The notes: generated by a model from the sequence alone, not told the origin. Counted from the stretch's first letter, positions 33,570-42,875 are shown. The stretch is DNA of 64,000 nt from Pseudomonas sp. Irchel s3b2 (GCF_900187445.1 NZ_FYEB01000018.1:1-64000), one strand, 5' to 3'. Program-made: numbers and translations.

Positions 33570-34456
33570 TCGGCGAACGTCACAGCCAAGCCATCTGGCG
33601 GGATTACCTGGAACTGACCAAGCCCAAAGTGGTGGTGCTGATGCTCATCACCTCGCTGGTCGGCATGTTCCTCGCGACCCGCGCCGGGGTGCCGTGGACG
33701 GTGCTGGTGTTCGGCAATCTGGGGATCGCCTTGTGTGCCGGCGGTGCGGCAGCGGTGAACCATGTGGTGGACCGACGGATCGATGCGGTGATGGCGCGCA
33801 CCCACAAACGTCCCTTGGCTGAAGGCCGGATTTCGCCGGCCGCCGCGCTGACCTTTGCCCTCGTGCTGGCGATACTCGGTCAGGCTTTGTTGCTGGCCTT
33901 CACCAATCCGCTGACCGCGTGGCTGACCCTCGCCTCGCTGCTTGGCTATGCGGTGGTCTATACCGGCTTCCTGAAACGCGCGACGCCGCAGAACATCGTC
34001 ATTGGTGGCCTCGCCGGTGCGGCCCCGCCGCTGCTTGGCTGGACCGCCGCCACCGGCCATGTCAGCGCCGAACCGTTGCTGCTGGTGCTGATCATCTTCG
34101 CCTGGACCCCGCCGCACTTCTGGGCATTGGCGATTCATCGCAAAGAGGAATACGCCAAGGCTGACATTCCAATGCTGCCGGTGACCCATGGCGAGCACTA
34201 CACCAAAGTCCACATCCTGCTTTATACCTTTGCGCTACTGGCCGTCAGCCTGATGCCCTACGTGATCCACATGAGCGGCGTGCTCTACCTGATTTGTGCC
34301 CTTGTACTGGGCGCGAGGTTTCTGCAATGGGCCGTGGTGCTGTACCGTGGCACTCGGCCGCACGCGGCGATCAACACGTTCAAGTACTCTATTTACTACT
34401 TGTTCCTGCTGTTTATCGCGCTGCTCGTAGACCACTACTTACTGTTGAACCTATGA
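33557..34456 (+). CDS. cyoE: Protohaem IX farnesyltransferase (haem O synthase)
   Basis: 299 residues of the UbiA prenyltransferase superfamily, about eight helices. First Asp-rich motif NHVVDRRIDAVMARTHKRPL binds farnesyl diphosphate through Mg2+; the second loop contains the YxKRxTPxN-type LKRATPQNIVIGG. Makes haem o, the substrate of the preceding CtaA. AAAGGAG precedes the ATG. Its stop overlaps the sco1 start (ATGA). Confidence 0.95.
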   Translation: MAILIGERHSQAIWRDYLELTKPKVVVLMLITSLVGMFLATRAGVPWTVLVFGNLGIALCAGGAAAVNHVVDRRIDAVMARTHKRPLAEGRISPAAALTFALVLAILGQALLLAFTNPLTAWLTLASLLGYAVVYTGFLKRATPQNIVIGGLAGAAPPLLGWTAATGHVSAEPLLLVLIIFAWTPPHFWALAIHRKEEYAKADIPMLPVTHGEHYTKVHILLYTFALLAVSLMPYVIHMSGVLYLICALVLGARFLQWAVVLYRGTRPHAAINTFKYSIYYLFLLFIALLVDHYLLLNL

Positions 34457-35088
34457 CTCGAACCCAGAAAACCGTCTTCATTCTCGTCGCCTTGATCGCG
34501 CTGATCCTGGGCCTGACCATCAATAAAGTACTGACCGGAAAAAACCAGGGCGACCCGACGGCACTGATCGATGCGGGAATCATCCTGTTGCCCCAAAGCC
34601 GTAACCTGCCGGACGTGAAGATGACCGATCAGGACGGTAAGCCTGTGGCGGTCAACGAGCTCAAAGGCAAGTGGAGCTTGCTGTTCTTCGGCTACACCTT
34701 CTGCCCGGACATCTGCCCGACCACCCTCGCCCAGCTGCGGCAGATCAAGAGCGAACTGCCAGCGGATTCGGTGGACAAGTTGCAGATCGTTCTGGTCAGC
34801 GTCGACCCGAATCGCGACACACCCAAGCAACTCAAGCAGTACCTGGGCTACTTCGATCCACAGTTCATCGGGCTGACCGCATCTTCGGTGGAAGACATTC
34901 AGAAACTGGCCAATGCGGTGAGTATTCCGTTCATTCCGGCGGACACCAGCAAGCCGAACTACACCGTCGACCACAGCGGCAACCTGGCAGTGATCGGCCC
35001 GGATGGGACTCAGCGCGGGTTCATTCGTGCACCGTTGAACAATCAGAAGCTGGTGGCGCAGTTGCCGGTGATGCTCAAGCGCGAATAA
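34453..35088 (+). CDS. SCO1/SenC family copper chaperone
   Basis: 211 residues from ATG 34453, overlapping the cyoE stop by 4 bases. N-terminal transmembrane anchor (residues ~8-25), then a thioredoxin-fold domain with copper ligands C84-PDI-C88 and the downstream histidine in NYTVDHSGN. Delivers copper to CuA of subunit II, here CoxB. Last gene of the oxidase biogenesis cluster, followed by a REPIN and a terminator. Confidence 0.94.
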   Translation: MTRTQKTVFILVALIALILGLTINKVLTGKNQGDPTALIDAGIILLPQSRNLPDVKMTDQDGKPVAVNELKGKWSLLFFGYTFCPDICPTTLAQLRQIKSELPADSVDKLQIVLVSVDPNRDTPKQLKQYLGYFDPQFIGLTASSVEDIQKLANAVSIPFIPADTSKPNYTVDHSGNLAVIGPDGTQRGFIRAPLNNQKLVAQLPVMLKRE

Positions 35089-35100
35089 CCAACACCACCC

Positions 35101-35169
35101 TGTAGGAGCCCGGCTTGCCGGCGAAGGCGATCTCATGGACGCCTTCGCCGGCAAGCCGGGCTCCTACAG
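35101..35169. repeat. REPIN after sco1
   Basis: Inverted pair of TGTAGGAGCCCGGCTTGCCG with ~18-base spacer; a third arm variant (CCCGGC core). Confidence 0.9.
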
Positions 35170-35186
35170 GGTTGGTATTTCAGGCA

Positions 35187-35225
35187 TAAAAAAACGGGGA
35201 CGCAATCAATGCGTCCCCGTTTTTC
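35187..35225. terminator. Bidirectional terminator between sco1 and metQ
   Basis: ACGGGGACGC / GCGTCCCCGT stem with a 7-base loop, flanked by an A run on the left and a T run on the right. It serves the convergent cox and met operons. Confidence 0.92.
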
Positions 35226-35238
35226 TTATTGCGTCAGA

Positions 35239-36012
35239 TCAGAACGCCGGCAATACCGCGCCTTTGTACTTCTCGAGAATGAAGGCTTTCACTTCCGGGC
35301 TATGCAGCGCAGCAACCAGTTTCTGCATCGCTGCGTTGTTCTTGTCGTCCGGACGGGCAACGAGGATGTTCACGTACGGCGAGTCGCTGCCTTCGATGAC
35401 CAGCGCATCCTTGGATGGATCGAGCTTGGCTTCCAGCGCGTAGTTGGTGTTGATCAGCGCCAGGTCGACCTGAGTCAGCACGCGCGGGATGGTCGCGGCT
35501 TCCAGTTCGCGGAATTTCAGGTCCTTGGTGTTTTCGGTGATGTCCTTAACGGTCGACAGGATGTTGTTGGAATCCTTCAACTTGATCAGGCCAGCCTTTG
35601 CCAGCAGCAACAGTGCACGACCGCCGTTGGTGGCGTCGTTCGGGATCACCACGTTGGCGCCGCCCGGCAGCTCGGTCAGCGTTTTGTGTTTGCTGGAGTA
35701 AGCGCCCAGCGGTTCCAGGTGCACACCGGCAACGCTGACGAGGTTGGTGCCCTTGGCCTTGTTGAACTCATCAAGGTACGGCTGGTGCTGGAAGAAGTTG
35801 GCGTCCAGACGCTTCTCGGCCACCTGTACGTTCGGCTGGATGTAGTCGGTGAAGACCTTGACCTTCAGGTCCACGCCTTCTTTGGCCAGGGCCGGTTTAA
35901 CGAACTCGAGGATTTCCGCGTGAGGCACCGGAGTGGCCGCGACGGTCAGGATGTCGGCAGCGTGTGCGGAAAAGGCTGCAACGGCAGCGAACGCGACGAG
36001 TAGTTTTTTCAT
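35239..36012 (-). CDS. metQ: Methionine ABC transporter substrate-binding protein
   Basis: 257 residues with a signal peptide ending AFSAHAA; NlpA/MetQ family, with ATPVPHAEILEFVKP at the mature N terminus and the ligand-loop NDATNGGRALLLL. No lipobox cysteine is visible, so it is probably a soluble periplasmic binding protein. Captures D/L-methionine for MetNI. Third gene of metN-metI-metQ, 60 bases after metI. Confidence 0.94.
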   Translation of the reverse strand: MKKLLVAFAAVAAFSAHAADILTVAATPVPHAEILEFVKPALAKEGVDLKVKVFTDYIQPNVQVAEKRLDANFFQHQPYLDEFNKAKGTNLVSVAGVHLEPLGAYSSKHKTLTELPGGANVVIPNDATNGGRALLLLAKAGLIKLKDSNNILSTVKDITENTKDLKFRELEAATIPRVLTQVDLALINTNYALEAKLDPSKDALVIEGSDSPYVNILVARPDDKNNAAMQKLVAALHSPEVKAFILEKYKGAVLPAF

Positions 36013-36072
36013 TCAGCTAACTCCTTGTGAGGCGCCCGTTTGGCGCCTGCCAGCGAATGGCCGGCTCATGAC

Positions 36073-36747
36073 TTATTTACGTGAGAAATGGACAACCAAT
36101 TTGTCGCCAACGGTTTGCAGCACTTGAACCAGCATCAGCAGCAACACCACCGTCACAACCATCACATCCGTCTGGAAACGCTGGTAACCGAAACGTATCG
36201 CCAGGTCGCCCAGGCCGCCAGCGCCGACCACACCGGCCATTGCCGTGTAGGACACCAGTGTAATCGCTGTCACCGTAATCGCCGCGAAGATGCCCGGGCG
36301 TGCTTCTGGAAGCAAGGCATTGGTGATGATCTGACGTGTCGTCGCGCCCATGGCTTGGGTCGCCTCAATGATGCCGCGATCCACTTCACGCAGGGCGGTT
36401 TCAACCAGTCGCGCGAAGAACGGCGTGGCGCCCACTACCAAGGGTGGAATCGCACCGGCGACACCCAGGGAGGTGCCTGTGATCAACACGGTGAACGGAA
36501 TCATCACGATCAGCAAAATGATGAACGGCAGCGAACGCAGAATGTTCACCATCAGCGACAACATCGCGTAGACGCCTTTGGCTTCCAGCAACTGGCGCGG
36601 GCTGCACAGGAACAACAACACGCCCAGCGGCAGACCCAACAGCACGGTGAACAACAGCGAACCGCCGAGCATCAGCAGGGTGTCGCAGGTAGCCAGCCAG
36701 ATTTCGTACCAGTCGATATTGGAAAAGAAACTCATCAGGACGTCCAT
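36073..36747 (-). CDS. metI: Methionine ABC transporter permease
   Basis: 224 residues, five membrane helices. The EAA loop that contacts the ATPase is seen as EATQAMGATTRQIITNALLPEARPG (positions ~140-164, spread over more than one window of sequence). The start ATG overlaps the metN stop (TGATG), indicating translational coupling. Confidence 0.94.
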   Translation of the reverse strand: MDVLMSFFSNIDWYEIWLATCDTLLMLGGSLLFTVLLGLPLGVLLFLCSPRQLLEAKGVYAMLSLMVNILRSLPFIILLIVMIPFTVLITGTSLGVAGAIPPLVVGATPFFARLVETALREVDRGIIEATQAMGATTRQIITNALLPEARPGIFAAITVTAITLVSYTAMAGVVGAGGLGDLAIRFGYQRFQTDVMVVTVVLLLMLVQVLQTVGDKLVVHFSRK

Positions 36748-37754
36748 CAGCGCAGCACCTCCATGTGGACGTCAGCTGCGGTGAAGTGGGCAAACGCCGC
36801 TTCCATGTCGCCACCGGTGACGGCCAGGGTCAATTGCCCATAAGGGACGTCTTTGATGCGATCGATGCGACCGGCCAGGATGCTGTAGTCCACGCCCGTT
36901 TCCCGGGCGACGGTACCCAGCAACGGCGCGTAGGTCGCTTCGCCCTGGAAGGTCAGACGCACAATGCGCCCCGGTACGTGGGCGAAGTCATCGCGCTGTT
37001 CGCTTTCGTCGATTTGCTCGTCTTCCTGCACGAAGCGCTTGGTGGTCGGGTGCTTGGGATGCAGGAACACCTCGGCCACCGAACCTTGCTCGACGATCTT
37101 GCCGGCATCCATCACTGCCACCTGATCGCAGACCCGACGGATCACATCCATTTCGTGGGTGATCAGGACGATAGTCAGTTTCAACTCGCGGTTGATCTCG
37201 GCCAGCAATTGCAGGACCGACGCCGTGGTTTGCGGGTCCAGGGCACTGGTGGCTTCATCGCACAGCAAGACTTTCGGTTTGGTTGCCAGGGCGCGGGCGA
37301 TGCCGACACGCTGCTTCTGACCACCGGACAATTGCGCCGGGTACTTTTTCGCATGGTCAGACAGACCGACCCGCGCCAGCAACTCCGCCACACGCCGGTC
37401 GATTTCGCTACGGGACAGTTCACCGGCGAGGGTCAGCGGCAGCGCGACGTTGTCGGCCACAGTCTTGGACGCCAGCAGGTTGAAGTGCTGGAAAATCATC
37501 CCGACCTGCTGACGGAAACGCCGCAGGCTATTGGCGTCTAGCGCGGTGACTTCTTCGCCATCGACGATGATCTTGCCGCCACTGGAGTTCTCCAGGCGGT
37601 TGATCAGACGCAGCAGGGTACTTTTTCCCGCGCCGGAATGGCCGATCAGGCCAAAGACCTGCCCATTCTCAATCGTCAGATTGGTTGGATGCAGGGCGGG
37701 AATATCCTTACCGGCGACGCGGTAAGTTTTGTGGACGTTTTGAAACTCGATCAC
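36747..37754 (-). CDS. metN: Methionine ABC transporter ATP-binding protein
   Basis: 335 residues. Walker A GHSGAGKST (38-46), signature LSGGQKQRVGIARAL, Walker B VLLCDEATSALD, and a C-terminal NIL/ACT-like domain (~residues 255-335) that binds methionine and inhibits uptake when the pool is full. First gene of the operon; about 190 bases of upstream sequence before a REPIN contain the likely promoter. Confidence 0.95.
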   Translation of the reverse strand: MIEFQNVHKTYRVAGKDIPALHPTNLTIENGQVFGLIGHSGAGKSTLLRLINRLENSSGGKIIVDGEEVTALDANSLRRFRQQVGMIFQHFNLLASKTVADNVALPLTLAGELSRSEIDRRVAELLARVGLSDHAKKYPAQLSGGQKQRVGIARALATKPKVLLCDEATSALDPQTTASVLQLLAEINRELKLTIVLITHEMDVIRRVCDQVAVMDAGKIVEQGSVAEVFLHPKHPTTKRFVQEDEQIDESEQRDDFAHVPGRIVRLTFQGEATYAPLLGTVARETGVDYSILAGRIDRIKDVPYGQLTLAVTGGDMEAAFAHFTAADVHMEVLR

Positions 37755-37945
37755 GTAGCGAACCTTGTGGGGCGCGTTAGAAAGGGATCAGCGGTTAGCC
37801 GGGCGCGCATTTTAGCCTGTCCGTATAGAGGTTCTTAGCATTTATTTCGCATCCAACCAGCGATTTGGCAATAACGCGATCAAAGGTAGGGGAGCCTAAG
37901 GCCAAGGCGATTCCTGCTGGAGGATCTTTTTCGAATGGGAGGACG

Positions 37946-38039
37946 CCTTCGCGGGCAAGCCTCGCTCCTACGGGTTTAGCGTCGTTCGTTGATTAAGGAA
38001 ACGATACCAACCTGTAGGAGCGAGGCTTGCCCGCGAAGC
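37946..38039. repeat. REPIN between metN and PA5502-like gene
   Basis: Inverted pair of CTTCGCGGGCAAGCCTCGCT with ~45-base spacer. It ends 2 bases before the stop codon of the convergently placed lipoprotein gene's 3' end. Confidence 0.92.
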
Positions 38040-38041
38040 TT

Positions 38042-38758
38042 TTAAGGCTTACGCGGACTCAAAACCATTTGCGCCGGAATGTTGCGCAGAATCTGCTTCT
38101 CCAGCTTCAGATCAAACTCCGAATCCAGTTTCTTCACCCGTTTTGTCAGCAGCGTGGCCAGCCATGGGTAATCCTGGGTGCGCGGCGCCTGAATGCTCAC
38201 GTCGCATTGATAATTCACTACATCGGCGGCGATGGCATCCAGTTGACGACGAAGCTTGCTCATATCGGTGAGGTTCAACGCCACCGTAGTGCTTTCAGCC
38301 GTCGGGTCGATGACTTTGGCCTGAGGTTTGGCTTCGGCAGCCTTGAGGGCCGCTTCGGCTTGATCCAGTTCAGCCTTGCGCGCATGAACAATGGCGCTGT
38401 TAACGCCGCCGGTCAGCGCCGGAGCCTTGGGCATCAATACCCGGGCACGGCTGAGGGCAGTGGCCGCGGCATTCACATCACCTTTTTGCAACACGATCTG
38501 GCTACGCAGCAAATAGGCTTCAGCCAATTGCCGCTGGTATTGCTCGAGGGATTGATCGTTGGGTGACTCGGCCTGCAAGGCTGCCAATTGTCCTTCGGCC
38601 GTGGCCAGCTCGCTGCTGGCCAGGCTTTGTTCCAGCTGTGCGATGGCCGTGGCCCGCGCATCGGGATCCTCGGTGGCCGCCGGTGGCGTGCTTTGGCAAG
38701 CGCCCAGCAGCAGCGAAAATGCGACAAGGAGCAGATAACGGGAGGCGAACGGCTTCAT
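38042..38758 (-). CDS. PA5502-family lipoprotein with TPR-like helices
   Basis: 238 residues. Lipobox LLLGAC near residue 20. Mature part begins with a Thr/Pro/Asp spacer and continues as helical pairs of TPR type (residues ~35-125), then a C-terminal domain of unknown fold containing a single cysteine. Lies just downstream of znuB with 37 bases between, so may be co-transcribed with the zinc operon; a zinc-related role is inferred from position only. Confidence 0.78.
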   Translation of the reverse strand: MKPFASRYLLLVAFSLLLGACQSTPPAATEDPDARATAIAQLEQSLASSELATAEGQLAALQAESPNDQSLEQYQRQLAEAYLLRSQIVLQKGDVNAAATALSRARVLMPKAPALTGGVNSAIVHARKAELDQAEAALKAAEAKPQAKVIDPTAESTTVALNLTDMSKLRRQLDAIAADVVNYQCDVSIQAPRTQDYPWLATLLTKRVKKLDSEFDLKLEKQILRNIPAQMVLSPRKP

Positions 38759-38795
38759 TCCTGCGACTCTCTATTTGCGCAAAAAACGAGCAAGT

Positions 38796-39584
38796 CTACA
38801 CCCCTCGACGGGGCAGGACAAAACTCAGCAGAAACAGCGCGGCGGCCGTCACCACAATCGACGGGCCGGCCGGGGTGTCCTTGAACCAGGACAACGCCAG
38901 CCCGCCACACACCGCGAGCATGCCCAGCAGGCTCGCGCCCAATGCCATCTGCTCCGGCGAGCGGGCGTGACGCTGTGCCGCAGCCGCCGGAATAATCAGT
39001 AACGAAGTAATCAGTAACACGCCGACGATTTTCATCGCCACCGCGATCACTACTGCGATCAGCAACATCAGGGCCAGGCGCAACGCCGCCACTGGTAAAC
39101 CTTCCACCTTGGCCAGTTCTTCGTGCACCGTGATCGCGAGCAAGGGTCGCCACAGCGTGACCAGCAATGCCAGCACCGCCGCGCTACCGCCGAGGATCCA
39201 GACCAGATCGGTCGGGCTGATCGCCAGCAAGTCGCCGAACAGATAAGCCATCAGGTCGATCCGCACTTCATGCATGAAGCTTAGTACCACCAGCCCCAGG
39301 GAGAGCGTGCTCGGTGCGAGAATTCCCAAAAGCGTGTCGGATGCCAGCGGCTGACGTTGTTGCAGCGTCACCAGCAATACCGCCAGCAACAAGCAGCCTA
39401 CAGTGACGGCAACGGTCGGGCTGACATCCAGCAGAAAACCCAGCGCCACACCGAGCAGTGCGGCGTGGGACAGGGTGTCGCCGAAATAGGCCATGCGCCG
39501 CCAGACCACGAACGAACCCAGCGGGCCCGCGACCAGCGCCAGGGCCAGACCTGCAAGCAGGGCGAAGAGCAGAAAATCAGCCAT
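38796..39584 (-). CDS. znuB: Zinc ABC transporter permease
   Basis: 262 residues from ATG 39584, giving the typical MADFLLFALLAGLALALVAG start. About eight membrane helices, ABC-3 family. Overlaps the znuC stop by 8 bases, so the two are translationally coupled. Imports Zn2+ delivered by periplasmic ZnuA. Confidence 0.94.
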   Translation of the reverse strand: MADFLLFALLAGLALALVAGPLGSFVVWRRMAYFGDTLSHAALLGVALGFLLDVSPTVAVTVGCLLLAVLLVTLQQRQPLASDTLLGILAPSTLSLGLVVLSFMHEVRIDLMAYLFGDLLAISPTDLVWILGGSAAVLALLVTLWRPLLAITVHEELAKVEGLPVAALRLALMLLIAVVIAVAMKIVGVLLITSLLIIPAAAAQRHARSPEQMALGASLLGMLAVCGGLALSWFKDTPAGPSIVVTAAALFLLSFVLPRRGV

Positions 39585-40362
39585 GCTTGCAGCTATCTCC
39601 ATGAACGTGGGTAGTGGCCGACGGGGCCGCGCTGACCACCGAACCATGCAAATCGTGGGCATGGTCGTGATGGTGGTGATAAATAGCCAGGCTTTGTGCG
39701 TTTTTTCCGAACAGTTCGACGAATGCCGGATCGCCGCTGACCTGTTCAGGATGCCCGGAACAGCAGACGTGGCGGTTCAGGCACACCACCTGGTCGGTGG
39801 TGCTCATCACCAGATGCAAATCGTGAGAAACCATCAATACGCCGCAACCATGACGGTCGCGCAAGCGTGTAATCAAGCTGTAGAGCTCTGCTTGACCGGC
39901 CACATCGACGCCTTGCACCGGCTCATCAAGCACCAGCAATTCCGGCTCGCGCAGCAATGCCCGCGCCAGCAGTACACGCTGCATTTCGCCACCGGACACA
40001 CTTTGCACCGGGCTATCGATCACCTGTTCGGCACCGACTTCCTTGAGGGCGGCCAAGGCCCGAGCGCGATCCACGCCCGGCACTAGACGCAAGAAGCGCA
40101 GCACCGACAGCGGAAGGGTCGGATCGACGTGAAGTTTTTGCGGCATGTAACCGACCCGCAGTTTCGGCTTGCGCCACACACTGCCGCTGTCCGGCTTCAA
40201 CAGGCCAAGCACCGCGCGTACCAGCGTGGTTTTGCCGGCACCGTTGGGGCCGATCAGGGTGACGATCTGCCCCGGCTCGACGCTCAGCTCGATGTTGTCC
40301 AGCACGTTTTGCCCGGCAAAGGTGACGGCTACCTGCTCAAGGCGAATCAGCGCGTTGCTCAT
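39577..40362 (-). CDS. znuC: Zinc ABC transporter ATP-binding protein
   Basis: 261 residues from ATG 40362. Walker A GPNGAGKTT, signature VSGGEMQRVLLARAL, Walker B LLVLDEPVQGVD. The His-rich C terminus (IYHHHHDHAHDLHG and HVHGDSCKHG) is longer than in E. coli ZnuC and may bind or sense zinc. Start overlaps the zur stop (TGATG). Confidence 0.95.
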   Translation of the reverse strand: MSNALIRLEQVAVTFAGQNVLDNIELSVEPGQIVTLIGPNGAGKTTLVRAVLGLLKPDSGSVWRKPKLRVGYMPQKLHVDPTLPLSVLRFLRLVPGVDRARALAALKEVGAEQVIDSPVQSVSGGEMQRVLLARALLREPELLVLDEPVQGVDVAGQAELYSLITRLRDRHGCGVLMVSHDLHLVMSTTDQVVCLNRHVCCSGHPEQVSGDPAFVELFGKNAQSLAIYHHHHDHAHDLHGSVVSAAPSATTHVHGDSCKHG

Positions 40363-40844
40363 CAAGCCCCCTGGCAACCCGAGCAGAGACCAATGACTTC
40401 AACGGTCTGGGCCTCGACGATAAATCCGACATCCCTGGCGCTGCCGATGATCGCGTCGCTGATGGATTTCTGTTCGAGTTCGATCGCGGCGTGGCATTCG
40501 CGGCAGATCAGGAACTGGCCTTGGTGAGCGTGTTCCGGGTGATTGCAGCCGACGAAGGCGTTCAGCGAAGAGATCCGGTGTACCAGGCCGTTTTCCAGCA
40601 GGAAATCCAGCGCGCGGTACACGGTTGGAGGCGCGGCGCGGCGGCCGTCCTGCTCACTGAGCACCGCCAGAATGTCATAGGCACCCAACGGTTTGTGGCT
40701 TTGCCAGACCAGTTCCAGCACTCGCCGGCGCAAAGCGGTCAGTCGCAGCCCCTGACGTGCGCACAAGGCATCGGCCTCAGACAATGCGCTATGCACGCAA
40801 TGAGAGTGGTCGTGGGGACGGCTGGCGATCGGTGTTTTAGGCAT
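40362..40844 (-). CDS. zur: Zinc uptake regulator, Fur family
   Basis: 160 residues. Winged helix with RLTALRRRVLELVWQ, and a dimerisation domain with metal-site residues FVGCNHPEHAHQG, FLICRECHAAIE and CSGCQG. His-rich N terminus HDHSHCVHS. Represses zinc uptake genes when zinc is replete. First gene of zur-znuC-znuB, divergent from znuA, so it controls its own operon and its partner. Confidence 0.95.
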   Translation of the reverse strand: MPKTPIASRPHDHSHCVHSALSEADALCARQGLRLTALRRRVLELVWQSHKPLGAYDILAVLSEQDGRRAAPPTVYRALDFLLENGLVHRISSLNAFVGCNHPEHAHQGQFLICRECHAAIELEQKSISDAIIGSARDVGFIVEAQTVEVIGLCSGCQGA

Positions 40845-40870
40845 GAGCGGCGACGAGTTTTGTGAGAGAC

Positions 40871-40883
40871 GTTATTATGTTAC
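40871..40883. promoter_or_regulatory. Probable Zur box between zur and znuA
   Basis: GTTATTATGTTAC matches 10 of 13 positions of the Zur core GTTATANTATAAC. It sits in the 66-base gap between divergent zur and znuA, where it could control both. Confidence 0.6.
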
Positions 40884-40910
40884 CCGTTCTCGCCTCTTCG
40901 AGTGGTCATC

Positions 40911-41831
40911 GTGTCCCGACTTTTTTCTACGTTTGTCGCATTTGTCGCAAGTTTTCTGCTGATCGGCTCAGCCCAAGCCGAAGTCAAAGTGCTCACCAGC
41001 ATCAAGCCCCTGCAGCTGATCGCCGCTGCGGTACAGGACGGTATAGCGGTTCCGGAAGTCTTGCTGCCGCCCGGCGCTTCGCCCCATAACTATGCCTTGC
41101 GCCCTTCCGACGTACGGAAAGTGCAATCGGTGGAGCTGGTGTACTGGATCGGCCCGGACATGGAAGGTTTCCTGCCTCGCGTGCTGAAAGGTCGTACGCT
41201 GCCCAGTATCGCGGTGCAGGATTTGCCTGGCCTGAAACTGCGACATTTCGCCGAAAATAACCACTCTGACGCCGAAGAAGCGGACGAGCATGATCACGAT
41301 CACCGCCCCGGCAACCTGGATGCGCATTTGTGGTTGTCACCGATCAATGCCCGCGTGATCGCCACCAAAATGGCCACCGATCTGAGTGCTGTAGATCCAG
41401 CCAATGCGGCGCGCTACCAGAGCAATCTCAAGGCGTTCGATGAGCGTCTCGATGCTTTGGACCTGCGCCTGAAGGCTCGCCTGGCAGGTATCGCGGGCAA
41501 GCCTTACTTCGTGTTCCACGAAGCCTTCGACTACTTCGAAGACGCTTACGGCCTCAAGCACACCGGCGTGTTCAGTGTCGCTGCCGAAGTGCAGCCCGGT
41601 GCCCAGCACGTGGCAGCGATGCGCACGCGGTTGCAGGAAGTCGGCAAGACCTGCGTGTTCAGCGAACCACCGTTGCGCCCGCGCCTGGCAGAAACCCTGG
41701 TGGCCGGGCTGCCGGTGAAACTGGCGGAACTGGATGCATTGGGCGGGTACACGCCAGCGACCGCTCAGGGGTATGAGCAGTTGCTGGAAAAGCTGGGGAA
41801 TGATTTGGCGGGGTGTTTGGAGTCGTTGTAA
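40911..41831 (+). CDS. znuA: Zinc ABC transporter substrate-binding protein
   Basis: 306 residues if GTG 40911 (MSRLFSTF...) is used; an alternative in-frame GTG lies at 40902. Signal peptide ends near SAQAE. Zinc ligands include H60 region (PHNYALRPSD), the mid-domain HLWLSPINARV and the later FHEAFDYF histidine. The metal-gathering loop DEHDHDHRPG is present though short. Periplasmic cluster A-I binding protein for ZnuBC. Confidence 0.93.
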   Translation: MSRLFSTFVAFVASFLLIGSAQAEVKVLTSIKPLQLIAAAVQDGIAVPEVLLPPGASPHNYALRPSDVRKVQSVELVYWIGPDMEGFLPRVLKGRTLPSIAVQDLPGLKLRHFAENNHSDAEEADEHDHDHRPGNLDAHLWLSPINARVIATKMATDLSAVDPANAARYQSNLKAFDERLDALDLRLKARLAGIAGKPYFVFHEAFDYFEDAYGLKHTGVFSVAAEVQPGAQHVAAMRTRLQEVGKTCVFSEPPLRPRLAETLVAGLPVKLAELDALGGYTPATAQGYEQLLEKLGNDLAGCLESL

Positions 41832-41853
41832 ACAGAAAGTTTGGTGGTGAATT

Positions 41854-41921
41854 GTTCGCGGGCAAGCCTCGCTCCTACAAGGATTGCACACATCCTGTAG
41901 GAGCGAGGCTTGCCCGCGAAG
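41854..41921. repeat. REPIN between znuA and thrB
   Basis: Inverted pair of TTCGCGGGCAAGCCTCGCTC with ~18-base spacer, between the convergent 3' ends of znuA and thrB. Confidence 0.92.
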
Positions 41922-41924
41922 CTT

Positions 41925-42875
41925 TTAAAGGGCGAACGGCAACGGCGTACTGACCTTCTGCCGCTGCGCCAACCGCAGCTGAAATTCCATCGGATCGTGA
42001 ATCAAAACATCCTGCCCGGCGAAAGACTCCGCGGCGATCAACCGCGACAACCAGAACCGTACGCACGCCACCCGCAGCATGGTCGGCCATAGCTCGGCTT
42101 CGGCAGCGGTAAACGGTCGCAGCGCGGCATAAGCGCCCAACAATGCCCGCGCCCGAGCGCCATCAATCTGCCCTTGCTCATCCGAACACCAATCGTTCAA
42201 GGCAATTGCCACGTCATAGAGCATCGGCCCCGAACAGGCGTTGTAGAAGTCAATCAACCCGGTCAGGTGCGTGCCTTCGAACATCGCGTTGTCGCGGAAC
42301 AAGTCCGCGTGGATATTGGCCCGCGGTAGTGCCAGAATTTTCGTCTTCTGCTGCGTGATTTCATCCAGAGCCCGTTGCAGCAGATCGCTTTGCTCGGCAT
42401 TCAGGTGCGAGAGCAACTGCGTGCCCTCCTCCAGCATCCAGTCCAGGCCGCGATCGGTTTTACGTTTGATCATGTTGGCCTGGGTCGCCAGATGCAGATG
42501 AGCCAGCAGCTCGCCGACCTGAGCGCAATGCTGCGCGTTGGCGTCCTTGATGTGCTTGCCCGCCAGACGTGGCTGCAACAGCGCAGGTTTACCGGCCAGT
42601 TCGCGCAACGCGACGCCGTCGGTGGTGCGCAACGCATAAGGCACTGGAAGATCAGCGTCGTGCAGTACATCGAGCAATTCGATGAAAAACGGCATCTCCT
42701 GCACCGGGCCGCGCTCGACCAGAGTCAGGACAAATTCGCCCTGCTCCAGGCTGATAAAGAAATTGGTGTTTTCGCTACCGGCGGCGATCCCCTGGAAATC
42801 AAGCAGGCGGCCAAGCCCGTAAGGGGCGAGAAAGGTTTCCAGCTCGGGCCGAGCCAGGGGAGTGAACACAGACAT
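41925..42875 (-). CDS. thrB: Homoserine kinase (ThrB2/APH-like type)
   Basis: 316 residues from ATG 42875. Aminoglycoside-phosphotransferase-fold kinase rather than the GHMP ThrB of E. coli, as usual in Pseudomonas. Visible: SENTNFFISL near the nucleotide site, the catalytic NIHADLFRDNAMF loop, and LIDFYNACSGPMLYDVA with the metal Asp. Phosphorylates homoserine in threonine biosynthesis. Downstream of DUF2782 with a 59-base gap. Confidence 0.93.
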   Translation of the reverse strand: MSVFTPLARPELETFLAPYGLGRLLDFQGIAAGSENTNFFISLEQGEFVLTLVERGPVQEMPFFIELLDVLHDADLPVPYALRTTDGVALRELAGKPALLQPRLAGKHIKDANAQHCAQVGELLAHLHLATQANMIKRKTDRGLDWMLEEGTQLLSHLNAEQSDLLQRALDEITQQKTKILALPRANIHADLFRDNAMFEGTHLTGLIDFYNACSGPMLYDVAIALNDWCSDEQGQIDGARARALLGAYAALRPFTAAEAELWPTMLRVACVRFWLSRLIAAESFAGQDVLIHDPMEFQLRLAQRQKVSTPLPFAL

